From the NCBI GenBank assembly GCA_017458585.1, contig JAFTAJ010000007.1, forward strand, positions 1-64,000: a DNA stretch of 64,000 nt, given 5' to 3'. Origin of the DNA: Bacteroidaceae bacterium. GTDB taxonomy: Bacteria; Bacteroidota; Bacteroidia; Bacteroidales; Bacteroidaceae. A program made the translations under genes and the position numbers. Positions 8,409 to 16,060 of the stretch are shown here, in pieces (position 1 is the first letter of the stretch; every line of letters starts with the position of its first letter). The notes beneath the pieces were generated by a model. The model made no database searches. It was not told the origin of the DNA and saw only the letters and a list, made by a program, of their open reading frames with translations.

Positions 8409-9283
8409 ATATACTTGTGCAACTTCTCTGCGGGATGATAGGTAGTCTTGGCTTGTCGCAGTCCGGGCAGTCCGAGGTCTTCCTCGCGGTTTATCCATTC
8501 ATACTGCGGAGGCAGGTGATTGACGAACTCATTGTTGATGACGGCATACGCTCCCTCGAAGGCTGTGTCGGCTTTCTCCACGCACACGTCGAAGGTGTTG
8601 CCATTGATAGGCGCACCATAGGTGAAGGCCACCAGTTGTCCATCCACATATATGGTGCCGCCCGTGGCGCTGAGCTTATGCCAGTGTTCAAAGACGTACT
8701 TTATGGTTTTGCGCTCGTTGATTTCATCATCGGTGTGGCCGAGGTCGATACCTTTGTTTATCCACGACTTGTCGAGGTCAAGGCACGCCTGCATGTCGCT
8801 CTCGTCCAGCGGTTTGTACTGGTAGTCGGGATAGTTGCGGCGAAAACGGTTGAGAAAGTTGCGCTTGCTCTGCAGTTTGTGGCCGGTGAGGGTGGCGAGG
8901 GCCTGACGCGCATAGACATAGTCGGAGTAGTCTTCCGAAAAGGTGGCGCGCAGTGTGGTGTCGGCCTCAAGATAGTAGTTGATGATGTCTGCGTTGACGC
9001 CGAAGATGCGGAGCGGGTCGCCATGCGCAGCAGCATCTTGCTCCACTACGTCCAGCAGCTCGCGCAGCATCTCGGGACGGAAACGCAGCGAGTAGGCATG
9101 GTGATTACCGTGGAGGAAACGCAGCACAACATTGCCCTTATACTGCGCTATATGCCCCTTGTAGAGGTGTTGCCAGCAACACATATTGATGATACTTGTG
9201 TCGCAGCCGTGGGGTGAAACCAAATCGCCGATGTTTCTCAAGGGGGCGCAACTCTCTGGTGTGCAGGGTTGGAAGGTAAGCAT
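8384..9283 (-). CDS. DUF2156 protein (phosphatidylglycerol lysyltransferase C-terminal-like)
   Basis: 299 aa, no membrane segments. It matches the soluble GNAT-fold domain of MprF-type lysyltransferases and DUF2156 proteins: LQSKRNFLNRFRRNYPDYQY, then LSATGGTIYVDGQLVAFTYG, FDVCVEKADTAFEGAYAVIN and WINREEDLGLPGLRQAKTTYHP, which are family hallmarks. Without the MprF flippase half, the acceptor is unclear. Its last codons and the next gene's start are made by a heptanucleotide array. Confidence 0.85.
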   Translation of the reverse strand: MLTFQPCTPESCAPLRNIGDLVSPHGCDTSIINMCCWQHLYKGHIAQYKGNVVLRFLHGNHHAYSLRFRPEMLRELLDVVEQDAAAHGDPLRIFGVNADIINYYLEADTTLRATFSEDYSDYVYARQALATLTGHKLQSKRNFLNRFRRNYPDYQYKPLDESDMQACLDLDKSWINKGIDLGHTDDEINERKTIKYVFEHWHKLSATGGTIYVDGQLVAFTYGAPINGNTFDVCVEKADTAFEGAYAVINNEFVNHLPPQYEWINREEDLGLPGLRQAKTTYHPAEKLHKYILVKSRES

Positions 9284-9313
9284 TTCTGAGTGTTTTTGCT
9301 ACTAAAAGTTGCC

Positions 9314-9336
9314 ACCTTATTTATATATTATAAGGT
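9314..9336. promoter_or_regulatory. Inverted repeat upstream of the carboxyltransferase gene
   Basis: ACCTTAT and ATAAGGT are 7-bp arms around a 9-bp AT-only loop in the divergent intergenic region, about 80 bp before the plus-strand start. It could be an operator or a short hairpin. No regulator can be assigned. Confidence 0.4.
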
Positions 9337-9385
9337 AGTAGTAAAAAATAATATGCAAAATTAGTTCTTTTTATGGAAAAATCAT

Positions 9386-9393
9386 TAACTTCG
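9386..9393 (+). promoter_or_regulatory. Bacteroidetes -7-like element
   Basis: TAACTTCG is a one-base variant of TAnnTTTG, 23 bp before the ATG at 9417. The short leader and AT-rich upstream tract fit a strong Bacteroidetes promoter. Confidence 0.45.
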
Positions 9394-9416
9394 CCCCACT
9401 AAATACTAATATTATT

Positions 9417-11075
9417 ATGCAGAAGAAGAGAATACAGTTTAGTCTTGTCTATCGAGACATGTTTCAGTCCTCCGGCAAGTTTCAGCCGCGCAAGGACCAG
9501 CTGGAGCGCGTAGCGCCTGCTATCATTGACATGGGCTGCTTTGCCCGAGTGGAAACCAACGGTGGTGCCTTTGAGCAGGTCAACCTCCTATATGGCGAGA
9601 ACCCCAACAAGGCTGTACGCGCCTTCACCGCTCCGTTCAAGAAGGTGGGCATTGAGACCCACATGCTCGACCGTGGCCTCAATGCGTTGCGCATGTTCCC
9701 CGTGCCCGCCGATGTCCGTAAACTCATGTATAAGGTGAAGCACGCTCAGGGCGTTGACATCCCGCGCATCTTCTGCGGACTCAACGACGTGCGCAACATC
9801 ATCCCCTCCATCGGCTATGCTAAGGAAGGCGGCATGAAGCCGCAGGCCACCCTCTGCATCACCAACTCGCCCATCCACACTGCCGAGTATTACTTCGGCA
9901 TCGCTGAGCAGCTCATCAAGGCCGGTGCGCCTGAGATATGCCTCAAGGATATGGCTGGCATTGGTCAGCCGGCCATGCTGGGCAAGCTGACGGGTATGAT
10001 TAAGACTAAGTATCCTGAGATTATCGTGCAGTATCACGGCCACAGTGGCCCCGGTCTCTCCATGGCCTCTATTCTGGAGATATGCAAGGCTGGCGGCGAC
10101 ATCATCGACACCGCCGTGGAGCCTCTCTCTTGGGGTAAGGTGCATCCCGATGTTATCTCCGTGCAGAGCATGCTCAAGCACGCTGGCTTTGAGGTTGCCG
10201 ACATCAATATGGACGCCTACATGGAGGTGCGCAAGCTCACTCAGGAGTTCATCGACGACTTCCTCGGCTACTTCATGAGCCCCACCAACAAGCTCATGTC
10301 CTCTCTGCTGCTGGGCTGCGGACTGCCTGGTGGCATGATGGGCTCCATGATGGCAGACCTCAAGGGTGTGGAGAGCGCCATCAACGCCAATCGCAAGAAG
10401 AAAGGTCTCGAGCCTTTCACCGAGGACCAGCTCCTCGTCCGCCTCTTCAACGAGGTGGCATACGTATGGCCTAAGGTTGGTTATCCACCACTCGTTACTC
10501 CGTTTAGCCAGTATGTTAAGAACATCGCACTCATGAACCTGCTTGCCGAGTCGATGGACAAGCCTCGCTACTCTATGATGGACCAGAGCATCTGGGGCAT
10601 GATTCTCGGCAAGAGCGGAAAGCTGCCCGGCGAGGTGGCTCCCGAGATTGTGGAGCTCGCCAAGCAGAAGGGCCTCGAGTTCACCGACGCCAATCCGCAG
10701 GACTACTATCCCGACGACCTCCCCTCGTTCATCAAGGAGATGGAGGACAATGGCTGGGAGCGCGGTCAGGACGACGAGGAACTCTTCGAGCTCGCCATGC
10801 ACCCCACGCAGTATCGCGACTACAAGAGCGGCATAGCCAAGGAGCGCTTTGAGGCAGACCTTGCCAAGGCAAAGGAAGCCAAGACTGCTGCTGCCCCCGC
10901 AGCCCCCAAGGCCGAGGCACCGAAGGCCGCCGAGCCTGCCAAGGGCAGCGACGTGAACGAAGAAGTGGCCGCAGCCATCTCCATGGCAGTGGCACAGCAC
11001 ACAGGTTGCTGCGCCGATGGCCCGCGTATCACCATCCGTCCGTACACCAGCCCTTGGGCGATGCGCAGATTTTAA
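9417..11075 (+). CDS. Biotin-dependent carboxyltransferase subunit (OadA / transcarboxylase 5S-like)
   Basis: 552 aa. The TIM barrel of the pyruvate carboxylase / oxaloacetate decarboxylase alpha family is recognisable: LVYRDMFQSSG (usually RDGHQS), LKDMAGIG with the carboxylated Lys, and YHGHSGPG providing the HxH metal ligands (usually HTHDTAG). Unlike full OadA it has no biotin site (no MKM motif). An Ala/Pro/Lys linker (about 480-510) leads to a short tail, EEVAAAISMAVAQH...TIRPYTSPWAMRRF, resembling the C-terminal tail of OadG/delta subunits. It probably transfers CO2 between oxaloacetate or methylmalonyl-CoA and a separate biotin carrier in the succinate-propionate pathway (inference). 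Confidence 0.82.
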   Translation: MQKKRIQFSLVYRDMFQSSGKFQPRKDQLERVAPAIIDMGCFARVETNGGAFEQVNLLYGENPNKAVRAFTAPFKKVGIETHMLDRGLNALRMFPVPADVRKLMYKVKHAQGVDIPRIFCGLNDVRNIIPSIGYAKEGGMKPQATLCITNSPIHTAEYYFGIAEQLIKAGAPEICLKDMAGIGQPAMLGKLTGMIKTKYPEIIVQYHGHSGPGLSMASILEICKAGGDIIDTAVEPLSWGKVHPDVISVQSMLKHAGFEVADINMDAYMEVRKLTQEFIDDFLGYFMSPTNKLMSSLLLGCGLPGGMMGSMMADLKGVESAINANRKKKGLEPFTEDQLLVRLFNEVAYVWPKVGYPPLVTPFSQYVKNIALMNLLAESMDKPRYSMMDQSIWGMILGKSGKLPGEVAPEIVELAKQKGLEFTDANPQDYYPDDLPSFIKEMEDNGWERGQDDEELFELAMHPTQYRDYKSGIAKERFEADLAKAKEAKTAAAPAAPKAEAPKAAEPAKGSDVNEEVAAAISMAVAQHTGCCADGPRITIRPYTSPWAMRRF

Positions 11076-11123
11076 GTTCCGAACGATATAAGAATCATAG
11101 TCAGTTTTGCTTATAATGACGTT

Positions 11124-11158
11124 GGAGTCCGGCCATTCGTGGTCGGGCTCCTTCTTTA
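11124..11158 (+). terminator. Rho-independent terminator after the carboxyltransferase
   Basis: GGAGTCCGGCC and GGTCGGGCTCC pair (two G-U wobbles) around ATTCGT, followed by TTCTTTATT. It lies 48 bp after the stop. Confidence 0.75.
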
Positions 11159-11757
11159 TTAGTGCGCCCCAGCGCATCGCGACCTCCCAGATACAAACGC
11201 CCATCTCCCCGCGGCAAGCACCCATCTCGCTGAGACAAAGGCCCATCTCGCAGCATCTTTCTCCGTGAAAAAATTGACAAAGGCCGAGAAGAAATCTTCA
11301 AAAAGCGAGAAGAAATAAAAAAAGAGCGTGGAAAAACAAATTGAATGCCCATTTCGTTTTAGCCGAATGCCCATTCGATTAAAAGCGAATGGGCATTCCG
11401 TTTGCGTCTTGACGCTGTTTATTTTTCTCCGCTCAGTTTTTTAAAAATTCCGCACGCTGTTTTCCGATTTCTGTACGGAGATATCTCAAATCTGCACGGA
11501 GATAATTAAAATCCGTGCGGACTTATTTCAATTCCGCACGGAAATATTCTGTGGTTGGTTGCGTTATCAATTGTCCTTTTAGATGTTTGCACGCCTCTAA
11601 TACGTACAAGTAATCCTATGAAAGAAGGCAAATAATAATAACTGATATAATGTTGTATTGCATACCAATTGTTTATGTATTAAAGCAGGAATAATGGTGT
11701 CTATGTTTTTTTAGCAAAAAAATAGTGAGGAAATACGTGTTATATTTAAAAGAATAA
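11159..11757. repeat. Non-coding stretch holding a 21-bp-phased degenerate array (about 11179-11545)
   Basis: Landmark words recur at 21-bp steps with a rare 22: CCCATCT at 11200, 11221, 11242; CGTG/CGAG-GAAA words at 11264, 11285, 11306, 11327; AATGCCCATT or AATGGGCATT at 11344, 11366, 11388; CCGC at 11429, 11450; ACGG/CGG at 11476, 11497, 11518, 11539. The centre is the AATGGGCATT palindrome group; T-rich arms run outward on both strands. Translation outward in either arm gives 7-residue repeats, a necessary result of 21-bp spacing. From 11546 to 11757 I see only AT-rich DNA. Confidence 0.8.
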
Positions 11758-11758
11758 T

Positions 11759-11766
11759 TAAATTTG
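11759..11766 (+). promoter_or_regulatory. Bacteroidetes -7 element before a possible RNA
   Basis: TAAATTTG is an exact TAnnTTTG match, but it lies 330 bp before the nearest start codon (TM2 gene, 12095). That implies a long leader or a separate RNA. Confidence 0.4.
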
Positions 11767-12020
11767 CAGCGTTTTCGGGGAGAAATCCCGAGACTAAGAA
11801 GGCGTAATTACTTCGTATCCTTTATATCGAAATCTGGAAAATTTCACGGACAAGGATAGGAAACGTAAACGTTCATTCTGTTTGTATTCTTGTGTTAAGT
11901 TATAGCTCACGCTGTAATGGTTATGCAAAATACTACAGCGTGGAACTTTCGTATTTCTGTTTATTTGTCCAAGGTCTTTCCAGAGCCCGATATAAGATAA
12001 GCAGTAATCAAGTCTCTACG
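11767..12020 (+). ncRNA. Candidate structured RNA or long 5' leader upstream of the TM2 gene
   Basis: No credible ORF is present. Three hairpins can be drawn: CGGGG/CCCG (11776-11790), TATCCTT/AAGGATA (11816-11858) and a perfect 9-bp stem CACGCTGTA/TACAGCGTG (11908-11942). A consensus -7 element lies directly upstream. A 6S-like RNA is one possibility, a riboswitch-type leader another. No family is recognised with certainty. Confidence 0.3.
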
Positions 12021-12094
12021 CTTTTTTATATATAATATGTTCAAACTATTTAAAAAGGGCCAAGTTTGGGAGACTTGTCAGGCAAAATAGAGTT

Positions 12095-12367
12095 ATGAAA
12101 AGCAAAGGAACTGCGTTGATTTTGTGTTGTATGGGCTTTGTTTGCGTTGCAGGTTTACATCGTTTTTACCTGGGTAAAGTTGGATCAGGAATACTTTATC
12201 TGTTTACTTTAGGTTTTTTCTTTATTGGTACGTTTGCAGATCTTTTTTCTATCGGAACAATGGTAGATGTTGCAAATACTCAGAAGAAGCTAAATCAGAT
12301 TGTTGACATGAGTGTTGCTACGGCAGCAAATAATATGGCAGCATCATCAGCAAGACAGAATAATTAG
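12095..12367 (+). CDS. TM2 domain membrane protein
   Basis: 90 aa. The TM2 domain is clear: a first hydrophobic segment (LILCCMGFVCVAGLHRFYLG), the GxHRFYLGKxGxG turn, and a second segment (LYLFTLGFFFIGTFADLFSI). It ends in a polar tail. TM2 proteins are inner-membrane proteins of unknown role. The base composition is more AT-rich than neighbours and codon use differs, suggesting acquisition. A strong terminator follows. Confidence 0.85.
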   Translation: MKSKGTALILCCMGFVCVAGLHRFYLGKVGSGILYLFTLGFFFIGTFADLFSIGTMVDVANTQKKLNQIVDMSVATAANNMAASSARQNN

Positions 12368-12402
12368 TTCTGTTTTTCTAAAAGTAAAGAAGATTATTAT
12401 GT

Positions 12403-12441
12403 AAACAGCAACACGATTTAATGGCGTGTTGCTGTTTTTTT
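12403..12441 (+). terminator. Rho-independent terminator after the TM2 gene
   Basis: AAACAGCAACACG pairs perfectly with CGTGTTGCTGTTT around a 9-nt loop, followed by a run of T. Confidence 0.9.
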
Positions 12442-12516
12442 ACATGATTAGTATATAAATACTTGGACTTGTTGTTGTTCTATATTATGTGGGGATAGTT
12501 TTTAATCGTCAGATTA

Positions 12517-12780
12517 TTACTCGTTGTAAATAGGGTCTTCTTCTGCAACGCATGAAATATTGTTGTCGCGAAACATCCCCTCGAAACTGAGGTCTTCGTT
12601 GATTTTCGGCCAATGTATGCCTCCATAGGACAAGTAGAAATCCTGCCGTTCTTCTTCTGTGGCATTGGCAAGACGGGGCCAATCGCTGAGAGCGTAGCTT
12701 GCAATCTGTCCGTCTTTGGTCTCAGCGTAGATATGTGTGTTATCTATCCAAACCTTTATTATCATATTCTGTCGTTTCAT
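12517..12780 (-). CDS. DUF2442 domain protein
   Basis: 87 aa. IIKVWIDNTHIYAETKDGQIASYALSDWPRLANATEEERQDF, then GGIHWPKINEDLSFEGMF, matches DUF2442 (HWPxLDEDLSxxGL-like motif). It overlaps the upstream DUF4160 gene by 4 bp (ATGA) and forms a two-gene unit with it. DUF4160/DUF2442 pairs recur in bacterial genomes and have been suggested to be toxin-antitoxin-like; function is unproven. AT-rich codon use. Confidence 0.8.
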   Translation of the reverse strand: MKRQNMIIKVWIDNTHIYAETKDGQIASYALSDWPRLANATEEERQDFYLSYGGIHWPKINEDLSFEGMFRDNNISCVAEEDPIYNE

Positions 12781-13016
12781 TTTTTTCCTTCAAAATAGTT
12801 CTTCCATCTTTCTGTTATAATCTCAACGTTCTCTTCGATTATAGATTCAATTATTGCTAACTCCTGTTTTTTGAAGCCGTGGTTATATACTTTCTCTAAT
12901 GTTTGAACATTATATTTGGCCTCGCATCTGTCTTTCAAGATGTGTACATGGATTGGCTCGTGGTCATTGGAGTAGAACATGAACCTAAAACCGAAGAAAA
13001 TAAATATTGTAGGCAT
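12777..13016 (-). CDS. DUF4160 domain protein
   Basis: 79 aa. The start MPTIFIFFGFRFMFYSNDHEPIHVHI is diagnostic of DUF4160, followed by a short acidic helix (ELAIIESIIEENVEIITERW). It is translationally coupled to the DUF2442 gene. It sits just downstream of thrA on the same strand but in AT-rich DNA, so it is probably a later insertion. Confidence 0.82.
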   Translation of the reverse strand: MPTIFIFFGFRFMFYSNDHEPIHVHILKDRCEAKYNVQTLEKVYNHGFKKQELAIIESIIEENVEIITERWKNYFEGKK

Positions 13017-13026
13017 AGTAATAGTT

Positions 13027-15495
13027 TTAGATGTTGGCCACTCGGATTATGTCGGCAAATACTCCGGCGGCGGTGACGTCGGCTCCGGCGCCGTACCCTT
13101 GGATAATCATCGGGTAGCGGTTGTAGCGCGTGGTGGTGATTAGCACCATGTTGTTGGAGTCCTCCAAATTGTAGAAGGGGTGGGTCTTGTCGATGGCGCT
13201 TAGGGCTACGGTGGCCTTACCGTTGTCTAAGCGGGCGATGAAACGCAGTTTCTTGCCCTCGGCTTCGAGTGAGCGCCGGCGGCTCTCGAAGGGAGCGTCG
13301 AGCTGCTCCATGATGCTGAGGAAGTGGTCGGCGTCGCCCTCAAAGAAGCGGGGCTCCATAAACGGCTGCAGGTCCACGTCCTCGAGATTGACGGCATATC
13401 CTGCCTCGCGTGCGAGGATGACGAGCTTGCGCACCACGTCCTTGCCGCTGAGGTCCTGACGCGGGTCGGGCTCGCTGATGCCTGCGTCCATGGCCATGCG
13501 TACGGCACGGCTGAAGGGGATTTCGGCGGAGAGCTTGTTGAAGATAAAGTTGAGGGTTCCGCTGAGCACGGCTTCTATCTTGAGTATCTCGTCGCCGCTG
13601 TCGCAGAGGTCGCTGATGGTCTTGATGATTGGCAGTCCTGCTCCGGCGTTGGTCTCGTAGAGGAACTTGACGCCTTTGTTGAGCGCGGTCTGCTTCAGTT
13701 TGGCATACTCGGGGTAGGGCGCGGAGGCGGCTATCTTGTTGGCCGCCACGACGGAGATGTTGTTGGCGAGCAGTGTCTGGTAGAGGGCTGCGACGTCAGT
13801 GTTTGCGGTGCAGTCCACGAATACGGAGTTGTAGAGGTTTTGCTCTATGAAGTCGCGGCACATCTGAGCGGAGGTGTTTTCTCTGCCTTCGGCCTCGAGC
13901 AGGGCTTCTGCGCGGTTGATGTCGATGCCGTCAGGGTTGATGATATATCGCTTGGAGTTGGCCACGCCCACTACGTTGAGCTTGAGGCGGCGCTTGTCCA
14001 TGAGCGAATCGTGCTGCTCCTGCAGCTGGGTGAGCAGGCTGCCGCCCACGGTGCCTATGCCGCAGACGAAAAGGTTGACGACCTTGTGCTGGCTGAGGAA
14101 GAAGCTGTCGTGGATTACGCTGAGAGCCTTGCGCAGGTGGCGCTTCTCCACCACTACGGAGATGTTCATCTCTTTAGCTCCCTGGGCCGAGGCTTTCACG
14201 TTGATGCCGTTGCGCCCCAGTATGCTGTAGAGGCGGCCCGCCACACCAAGCTTGTCTTTCATCTGCTCACCTACTACGGCTATGGTAGCAAGGTCGTCGA
14301 TTACCTCAATGGGATTGATGGCGCCAGTGGCAATCTCGTTTGCGAACTCTCGGGTGAAGACTTCCTGCGCCTTGAGGGCGTCGCTGTGAGTCATACACAG
14401 CGAGGTTCCTGTCTCGGAGGAGGTCTGCGCCACCATGAAGGTGCTGATGCCGTTGTCGGCGAGAATGGTGAAGAAGCGACGGTTGATGCCGACAACGCCG
14501 ACCATGTTCATACCACTGATATTGACAATGCTTGTGTCGTTGATGGAGGTGAGTCCCTTTACGCCGATGTCATCTACATTTGCCCATTGCCCATTGCCCA
14601 TTGCCGATTGAACTCTCGACGTCGCCTCGCTGATAATGCTACCCTTGAGATCGGGGTGGAAGGTGTTCTTCACATAGATGGGTATCATCTTGGCGCAGAC
14701 GGGGAAGATGGTGGGTGGATAAATCACCTTTGCACCGAAGTTGCAGAGCTCAGTGGCCTCGCTGTAGGTGAGGCGCTCAATGGTGTAAGCGGAGGGGATG
14801 ATGTGTGGGTCTGCGGTCATGAAGCCATCCACATCGGTCCATATCTCCAGCACATCGGCATCAAGGGCGGCAGCTATGATGGCTGCGGTGTAGTCGGAGC
14901 CTCCGCGTCCGAGGGTGGTGGTGTCGCCGGTGTGGAGGTCGCTGGCGATAAAGCCTGGCACTATGGCTACGGCACGCTCGTGGGCGAAGGTCTCTTGTAT
15001 CTTGGTGTTGCTGGCAGCGAAGTCGACGGCTTTGTCTTGCTTGCTGTCGGTGAAGATAAACTGGCGGGAGTCGTAGAGGGTGGCGTTGTCAATGAACTGC
15101 TGTACTATCAGCGAGCTGCAGCGCTCGCCATAGCTGAGGATGGCATCTTCGGTCTTGGGCGTGACATCCTTAATGAGATAGACGCCACGCAGGATGCTCG
15201 ACAGCTCGTCAAGCAGGCTGCCTACCTGTTGCTTCAAGGCTGTGCGTGCCACGCTGTCAGCGATGATGGTGTCGATGTAGCTGCTGTGGAAGTCAATGAT
15301 GTCGCGGAGCAGATCTGTGTAGCCAGCGTCGCCTTTGACTGCCAGTTGGGTGACCTTGACCAGGTTGTTGGTAACGGTCTTAAGGGCGGAGACAACCACA
15401 ATGACTGGCGTGGGCTCGGCCTCTACGATGGTCTTTATGTTACGGATGCCTTCTACGGTACCTACTGAGGTGCCTCCAAATTTCAGTACTTTCAT
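13027..15495 (-). CDS. thrA: Bifunctional aspartokinase / homoserine dehydrogenase
   Basis: 822 aa. The N-terminal aspartokinase (KFGGTSVGT, then GRGGSDYTAAIIAAAL and EIWTDVDGFMTADP) is followed by two ACT domains (about 320-460). The C-terminal homoserine dehydrogenase begins VNLFVCGIGTVGGSL and includes KGVKFLYETNAGAGLPII and LSGTLNFIFN. It makes aspartyl-phosphate and homoserine for Thr, Met and Lys synthesis; the ACT domains imply threonine feedback. Residues about 293-305 (SAMGNGQWANV) come from a heptanucleotide array before the first ACT region. It follows the ThiE-like gene by 7 bp. Confidence 0.96.
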   Translation of the reverse strand: MKVLKFGGTSVGTVEGIRNIKTIVEAEPTPVIVVVSALKTVTNNLVKVTQLAVKGDAGYTDLLRDIIDFHSSYIDTIIADSVARTALKQQVGSLLDELSSILRGVYLIKDVTPKTEDAILSYGERCSSLIVQQFIDNATLYDSRQFIFTDSKQDKAVDFAASNTKIQETFAHERAVAIVPGFIASDLHTGDTTTLGRGGSDYTAAIIAAALDADVLEIWTDVDGFMTADPHIIPSAYTIERLTYSEATELCNFGAKVIYPPTIFPVCAKMIPIYVKNTFHPDLKGSIISEATSRVQSAMGNGQWANVDDIGVKGLTSINDTSIVNISGMNMVGVVGINRRFFTILADNGISTFMVAQTSSETGTSLCMTHSDALKAQEVFTREFANEIATGAINPIEVIDDLATIAVVGEQMKDKLGVAGRLYSILGRNGINVKASAQGAKEMNISVVVEKRHLRKALSVIHDSFFLSQHKVVNLFVCGIGTVGGSLLTQLQEQHDSLMDKRRLKLNVVGVANSKRYIINPDGIDINRAEALLEAEGRENTSAQMCRDFIEQNLYNSVFVDCTANTDVAALYQTLLANNISVVAANKIAASAPYPEYAKLKQTALNKGVKFLYETNAGAGLPIIKTISDLCDSGDEILKIEAVLSGTLNFIFNKLSAEIPFSRAVRMAMDAGISEPDPRQDLSGKDVVRKLVILAREAGYAVNLEDVDLQPFMEPRFFEGDADHFLSIMEQLDAPFESRRRSLEAEGKKLRFIARLDNGKATVALSAIDKTHPFYNLEDSNNMVLITTTRYNRYPMIIQGYGAGADVTAAGVFADIIRVANI
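14581..14615. repeat. Heptanucleotide array inside thrA (TGCCCAT type)
   Basis: TGCCCAT three times, TGCCGAT, then TGAACTC: five 7-bp units in frame in the linker between the kinase and ACT domains. Confidence 0.88.
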
Positions 15496-15502
15496 GTTTG
15501 GT

Positions 15503-16060
15503 TTACTGTTTATGGTTTTGATATTGCTTCAATCGCTCCACAGGGTTGTCGCTCTGCCAGATGTCACCGAGGATGGCTACTCCGCCGAAGCCGAGGGCAA
15601 GGGCCTTATGTGCATTGTCGGGGGTGATGCCACCAAGGGCCACTACATGCTCATCGATGATGCCGTCGCTATGGGCTTGGCGCAACTCTTCATCGGTGAA
15701 GGCGGCGTGATATCCCTGCTTGGAAATGCTGTCGAAGATGGGGGAGAGAAATATGTAAGAGTTGATAGTTGAGAGTTTAGAGTTTATAGTGAGTTGCTGT
15801 TTTTTCTTGCGCACTTCCTCGAGAGTATGGCAGGAGTGGAGATCGTGGTCGTGCATCACTATGCGGTCGCGGAACGATGCGTCTATCTGCGCAACGAGGG
15901 CATCCACCTGTTCTGCTGTGGCGTGTGGCTTGCGCAGATGAAGGATGGGTAGTCCTGCGGTGAAGAGGGCGTTGATAATGTCAGCCTCTCCGCTGAAGAA
16001 CTCTGGTTTAGTGAGCAGTATTGTACGACTATTGAACATTGAGCATTGAGCGTTGAACAT
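15503..16060 (-). CDS. ThiE/TenI-like thiamine phosphate synthase family protein
   Basis: 185 aa. A small TIM barrel of the ThiE/TenI family: ILHLRKPHATAEQV, IVMHDHDLH, FLSPIFDSISKQGY and VVALGGITPDNAHKALALGFGGVAIL. It is the second ThiE-like gene in the operon and lacks several phosphate-site residues of ThiE, so TenI-like activity is possible. The start region is made of an ATTGAAC array shared with the 3' end of thiH (32-bp overlap), and residues about 88-102 (KKQQLTINSKLSTINS) come from a second array. Confidence 0.75.
   Translation of the reverse strand: MFNAQCSMFNSRTILLTKPEFFSGEADIINALFTAGLPILHLRKPHATAEQVDALVAQIDASFRDRIVMHDHDLHSCHTLEEVRKKKQQLTINSKLSTINSYIFLSPIFDSISKQGYHAAFTDEELRQAHSDGIIDEHVVALGGITPDNAHKALALGFGGVAILGDIWQSDNPVERLKQYQNHKQ
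15753..15794. repeat. Heptanucleotide array inside the ThiE/TenI-like gene (AGTTGAT/AGTTTAG type)
   Basis: Units AGTTGAT, AGTTGAG, AGTTTAG, AGTTTAT and AGTGAGT run from 15760, with a degenerate unit before. It encodes a low-complexity loop between barrel strands. Confidence 0.8.

Noticed and set aside
8388-8498. Longer N-terminus for the GNAT protein
   Set aside because: The extra 37 codons overlap the end of the DUF2156 gene in another frame; the ATGA overlap at 8384-8387 is a better start.
9588-11246. 552-codon minus-strand ORF
   Set aside because: Antisense to the carboxyltransferase gene; the translation is His/Leu/Val-rich without any recognisable motif.
13324-15468. 714-codon plus-strand ORF
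   Set aside because: It is entirely antisense to thrA, whose protein matches aspartokinase/homoserine dehydrogenase along its whole length. The antisense reading shows no domain and results from the GC-biased third positions.
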